The notes below the pieces were generated by a model. It was given only the letters and a program-made list of their open reading frames with translations. It had not been told where the DNA came from and did no database searches. This document shows, piece after piece, positions 61,430 to 64,000 of a stretch of DNA of 64,000 nt. Each line of letters opens with the position of its first letter. Position 1 is the first letter of the stretch. The DNA comes from Paenibacillus faecis (lineage in GTDB: Bacteria > Bacillota > Bacilli > Paenibacillales > Paenibacillaceae), in NCBI RefSeq assembly GCF_008084145.1, contig NZ_VSDO01000004.1, positions 386,202-450,201 of the forward strand. Reading direction: 5' to 3'. A program made the translations under genes and the position numbers.

Positions 61430-63262
61430 TTACTCCTGTCCCCTTGGACTCATCAGTTCCAGCGGCTGCGTCGGACCGTTCCCGAGAAGTCCGGCGATCC
61501 GCAGCGTGACGGTCGTTCCCTCGCCGGGACTGCTGTCCACGGCCAAACTGGAGCTCTCCCCGTAATACAAACGCAAACGTTCATTCACATTGCGCAATCC
61601 GATGCCGAATTTGTCGATTTTACCGTCGCTCAGGCTTTCGTTCAGCGAAGCTAGCCGTTCCGCGCTCATTCCCACCCCGTTATCCTGTACCGAAAACAGC
61701 ACGTCACTGTTCTCGAACCAGCCCCGGATCGTGATGGTGCCGGGCTCCTCCTGCTTTTCCAGGCCATGAAACATGGCGTTCTCCACAACCGGCTGAAAAA
61801 CCAGCTTGATCAGCGGCAGGTGCATGCAAGCCTCGGGCACGATAAAGCGGTAGCCGATCTTGCCCGGGAAGCGGATTTGCAGCAGCTTCAGATAATTCTC
61901 CACATGCTCAAGCTCCCGGCGGACGGTGACGATCTCATCGCTGCGGGTAATGCTGTAACGCAGCAATTGACCCAGCAGATATGTCAGTTCCGCCACCCGG
62001 TCGTCATCGTTCAACTCGGCCAGCATGCGGATGGATTCCAGCGTGTTGTATATGAAATGCGGATTGATCTGGTTTTGCAAGGCCAGCATATCCGCCTTTT
62101 GTTTGCTTTTTTCCGTTTCGTACACTTCCTGAAGCAAATCGCGGATCCGCCCGATCATCCGATTGAAGTGGCTGCCCAGCATGCCGATCTCGTCATTGTA
62201 TTTGACATTGACGAAGACGTCCAGCTTGCCGCGCTGTACCTGCTTCATCAGCTGTACGGTCCGCTTCAGCGGTTTGGTCAGCGCGTAAGAGATGAAGATG
62301 GCGACCAGCAGGGCGAATCCGATGATGGAGAGCGCCATAATCAACATCGTATTCCGGGATTGCTTCATCGGCGCGAGCAGCTCTTCCAGCGGAATGTAAA
62401 CGATCGTTTTCCATCCCGTATGGCTAGAGACCGTATATACCGCCATGTAAGGTTTGCCTTCAATCTCGAGCCGGAAGCTTCCTTTGGTTCCGGTTGCCTG
62501 GGTCAGAAGCGGGCTCCCCGCCAAATCTTTCCCCAGTTGACCCAGGTTTTTGTTATATACGACGCGTCCGCGTTCATCCAGGATCAGGGCGTCCCCATGG
62601 GTTACCTCATTCAGGGGGGTGATGATTTCCTCGAACAGACCGATATCCACATCGATAGCGATGATGCCGATATCCTGAAGCGTGCTGACCGACTGGATCG
62701 AGCGCATGACGGTGAACACCTGGCGCTGGGCGGTTCCGTTGACCCGAATGGACTGCGTCCCCGTCAGCACCGGGGCCACCCCGGCTTCCCGCGTCCGTTG
62801 CCGCCACTCGGCCACTCTTTCCTGGGGATAGAGTTCATTTAAGCCCGGCTTGTTGTAGTAAAAAATCGAGCCGTAGTGGTCCATCATATAGACCGCGGAG
62901 ATTTCCTCCTTCGTATTGGTCAAGTACATCAGGAACATGTTGACGGCCGAGCTTTTGTCCCAATCCGTACCCTGCTGGTCCAGATATTTCTGAACGTCCT
63001 TGTTATAAAGCGGCAGCATCGTATAGCGTTTGAGATCCGCAATATACCTGTCGACTTTGTCCATGGCATTGTCGGTTAACTGCCCCGCCGAGGTGGTGGC
63101 ACTGGCCAGCACGACGCTGGAGTTCGCTCTGTAGGAAGCATAGCTGACATACGTGATCGGCAGGGAAATCAGGAAAATGAAAATGACGACAAGCTTTTTC
63201 TGCATCGACAGGTTGGCAAAAAACATCCAGCATGCCCGGACTAGAAGGCGGATTCTCTTCAT
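61430..63262 (-). CDS. YesM-type sensor histidine kinase
   Basis: A 610-residue kinase starting at ATG 63262 behind AAGGGG. Helix 1 about 22-42, extracellular dCache-type sensor about 45-300, helix 2 about 305-328, HAMP, then LQNQINPHFIYNTLESIRML with the phospho-histidine and an ATPase domain (PVVENAMFHGLEKQ, DNGVGM). It is encoded 37 bp after the permease gene on the same strand, so transporter, kinase and regulator form one unit responding to a sugar. Confidence 0.93.
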   Translation of the reverse strand: MKRIRLLVRACWMFFANLSMQKKLVVIFIFLISLPITYVSYASYRANSSVVLASATTSAGQLTDNAMDKVDRYIADLKRYTMLPLYNKDVQKYLDQQGTDWDKSSAVNMFLMYLTNTKEEISAVYMMDHYGSIFYYNKPGLNELYPQERVAEWRQRTREAGVAPVLTGTQSIRVNGTAQRQVFTVMRSIQSVSTLQDIGIIAIDVDIGLFEEIITPLNEVTHGDALILDERGRVVYNKNLGQLGKDLAGSPLLTQATGTKGSFRLEIEGKPYMAVYTVSSHTGWKTIVYIPLEELLAPMKQSRNTMLIMALSIIGFALLVAIFISYALTKPLKRTVQLMKQVQRGKLDVFVNVKYNDEIGMLGSHFNRMIGRIRDLLQEVYETEKSKQKADMLALQNQINPHFIYNTLESIRMLAELNDDDRVAELTYLLGQLLRYSITRSDEIVTVRRELEHVENYLKLLQIRFPGKIGYRFIVPEACMHLPLIKLVFQPVVENAMFHGLEKQEEPGTITIRGWFENSDVLFSVQDNGVGMSAERLASLNESLSDGKIDKFGIGLRNVNERLRLYYGESSSLAVDSSPGEGTTVTLRIAGLLGNGPTQPLELMSPRGQE

Positions 63263-63298
63263 GATGTGGACCCCTTGTTCGTGTTGACGGTATTTCTC

Positions 63299-64000
63299 TT
63301 ATTTTACAGCGCCGCTGGCGACGCCTTCAAAGATATATTTTTGCAGGAAAAAGTACAAGATGATCGTCGGGAGCAAAATCAGCAGAATCGCCGCGCTGAT
63401 CAAGTTCCAGTTCGCCACGTTGATCCCCTGGAACCGCATAAGCACGGTGGTGACGACCCCGAGGCTTTGCTTCGGCATGTAGAGATACGGCGTATACATA
63501 TCGTTGTAAATGCTGATGGATTTCAGAATAATCAGCGTCGAAGTCGCCGGCGTCAGCAGCGGAAAGATGACCGACCGGTAGATCCGGAAGAGCGAAGCCC
63601 CTTCCACCATGGCGTTTTCGTCGAGATCGACGGGAATATTGCGGATGAATTGCAGATACAGGATGATCTGGATCACGTCGGCTCCGATATACAAAATAAT
63701 GGGCGCCCCCAGCGTGTTGTAAAGCCCCAGCGATTTGATAATGCCGAAGGTGGCCACCTGGGTCGTGATGCCCGGAATGACGGTGGCGAACAGGTAGGCG
63801 CCGAACACCGCTTTTTTCATCCGGAAGTCGAACCTGCCCAGGACGTAAGCGACCATCGTCCCGAACAGGATGTTGAAGATCAGCGCCACGGCCATAATGA
63901 TCAGCGTATTTCCGAACCCGCTCAGGAGTCCGCCGCGCTCAAAGACAACCTTGAAGTTTTCGAAGTTGAAGAAGCTCTTCGGCAAAGCCATCGTACTGGC
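63299..64000 (-). CDS. Carbohydrate ABC transporter permease, MalG/AraQ type (5' end outside window)
   Basis: 233 C-terminal residues are visible; the frame is open to the right edge (A-S-T before MALPKSFFNF), and full-length relatives have about 275-290 residues, so roughly 50 are missing and the internal Met is not the start. Five hydrophobic segments; the EAA loop is NAMVEGASLFRIYRSVIFPL; the ending YIFEGVASGAVK is typical of the family. Confidence 0.9.
   Translation of the reverse strand, partial: ASTMALPKSFFNFENFKVVFERGGLLSGFGNTLIIMAVALIFNILFGTMVAYVLGRFDFRMKKAVFGAYLFATVIPGITTQVATFGIIKSLGLYNTLGAPIILYIGADVIQIILYLQFIRNIPVDLDENAMVEGASLFRIYRSVIFPLLTPATSTLIILKSISIYNDMYTPYLYMPKQSLGVVTTVLMRFQGINVANWNLISAAILLILLPTIILYFFLQKYIFEGVASGAVK

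Overview
The window looks like chromosomal DNA of a spore-forming, sugar-foraging Paenibacillus or close relative. The evidence is high GC with strong AGGAGG-type ribosome sites, a GerA/GerC/GerB germination operon, a Spo0E-type phosphatase, several YesM/YesN two-component pairs, LplB/YtcP-type sugar importers and an AimR/AloR-type regulator. I see no rRNA, tRNA or CRISPR array.

Layout. 1-12.1 kb: a serine hydrolase divergent from a polycistron lacI - esterase - two permeases - binding lipoprotein - GH3 - GH94 phosphorylase. This order resembles the beta-1,2-glucooligosaccharide (sophorooligosaccharide) locus of Listeria innocua. Two perfect palindromes with the same core flank the divergent promoters. 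12.2-14.6 kb: repeats and an IS110-type element with a frameshifted transposase. 14.6-24.5 kb: housekeeping and accessory genes (threonine aldolase family, SUFU domain, two-component system plus S41 protease, alanine dehydrogenase, an unusual pyruvate kinase, an alpha/beta hydrolase). 24.5-28.7 kb: germination receptor operon (minus strand). 28.9-32.3 kb: aldo/keto reductase, then nested insertions ending with an IS4-type element. 32.6-34.5 kb: an AT-richer peptide quorum-sensing module (HTH-TPR regulator, overlapping secreted propeptide) next to a spo0E-like gene. 34.6-40.5 kb: oleate hydratase with its TetR regulator, and a two-component system with a bacitracin-type ABC exporter. 41-48 kb: TolC-like protein, adaptor, RND pump and TetR regulator, unusual in a single-membrane bacterium. 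48-58.9 kb: a three-component sugar sensor (binding protein, kinase, regulator) upstream of a ChvE/GguAB-type monosaccharide importer, all on the minus strand, divergent from an AraC regulator and a GH4 glycosidase, with two CcpA-type sites. 59.4-64 kb: a second YesN/YesM pair and the end of an ABC permease gene.

The most unusual structure outside genes is a set of eight arrays from four sequence families. Each array has four short palindromic sites at nearly the same spacing (about 51, then 59-72, then 51 bp). Two arrays are interrupted by mobile DNA. Removing the IS4 element plus one target duplication restores exactly the 72-bp central spacing of the intact copy, which fixes its ends at 30378 and 31918.

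The most interesting gene system is the regulator/propeptide pair at 32.7-34.2 kb with its own promoter, a dyad at the start site, a terminator and a neighbouring Spo0E phosphatase. It suggests a peptide signal that could feed into sporulation control. All functions are inferred from sequence by eye; no database search was run.
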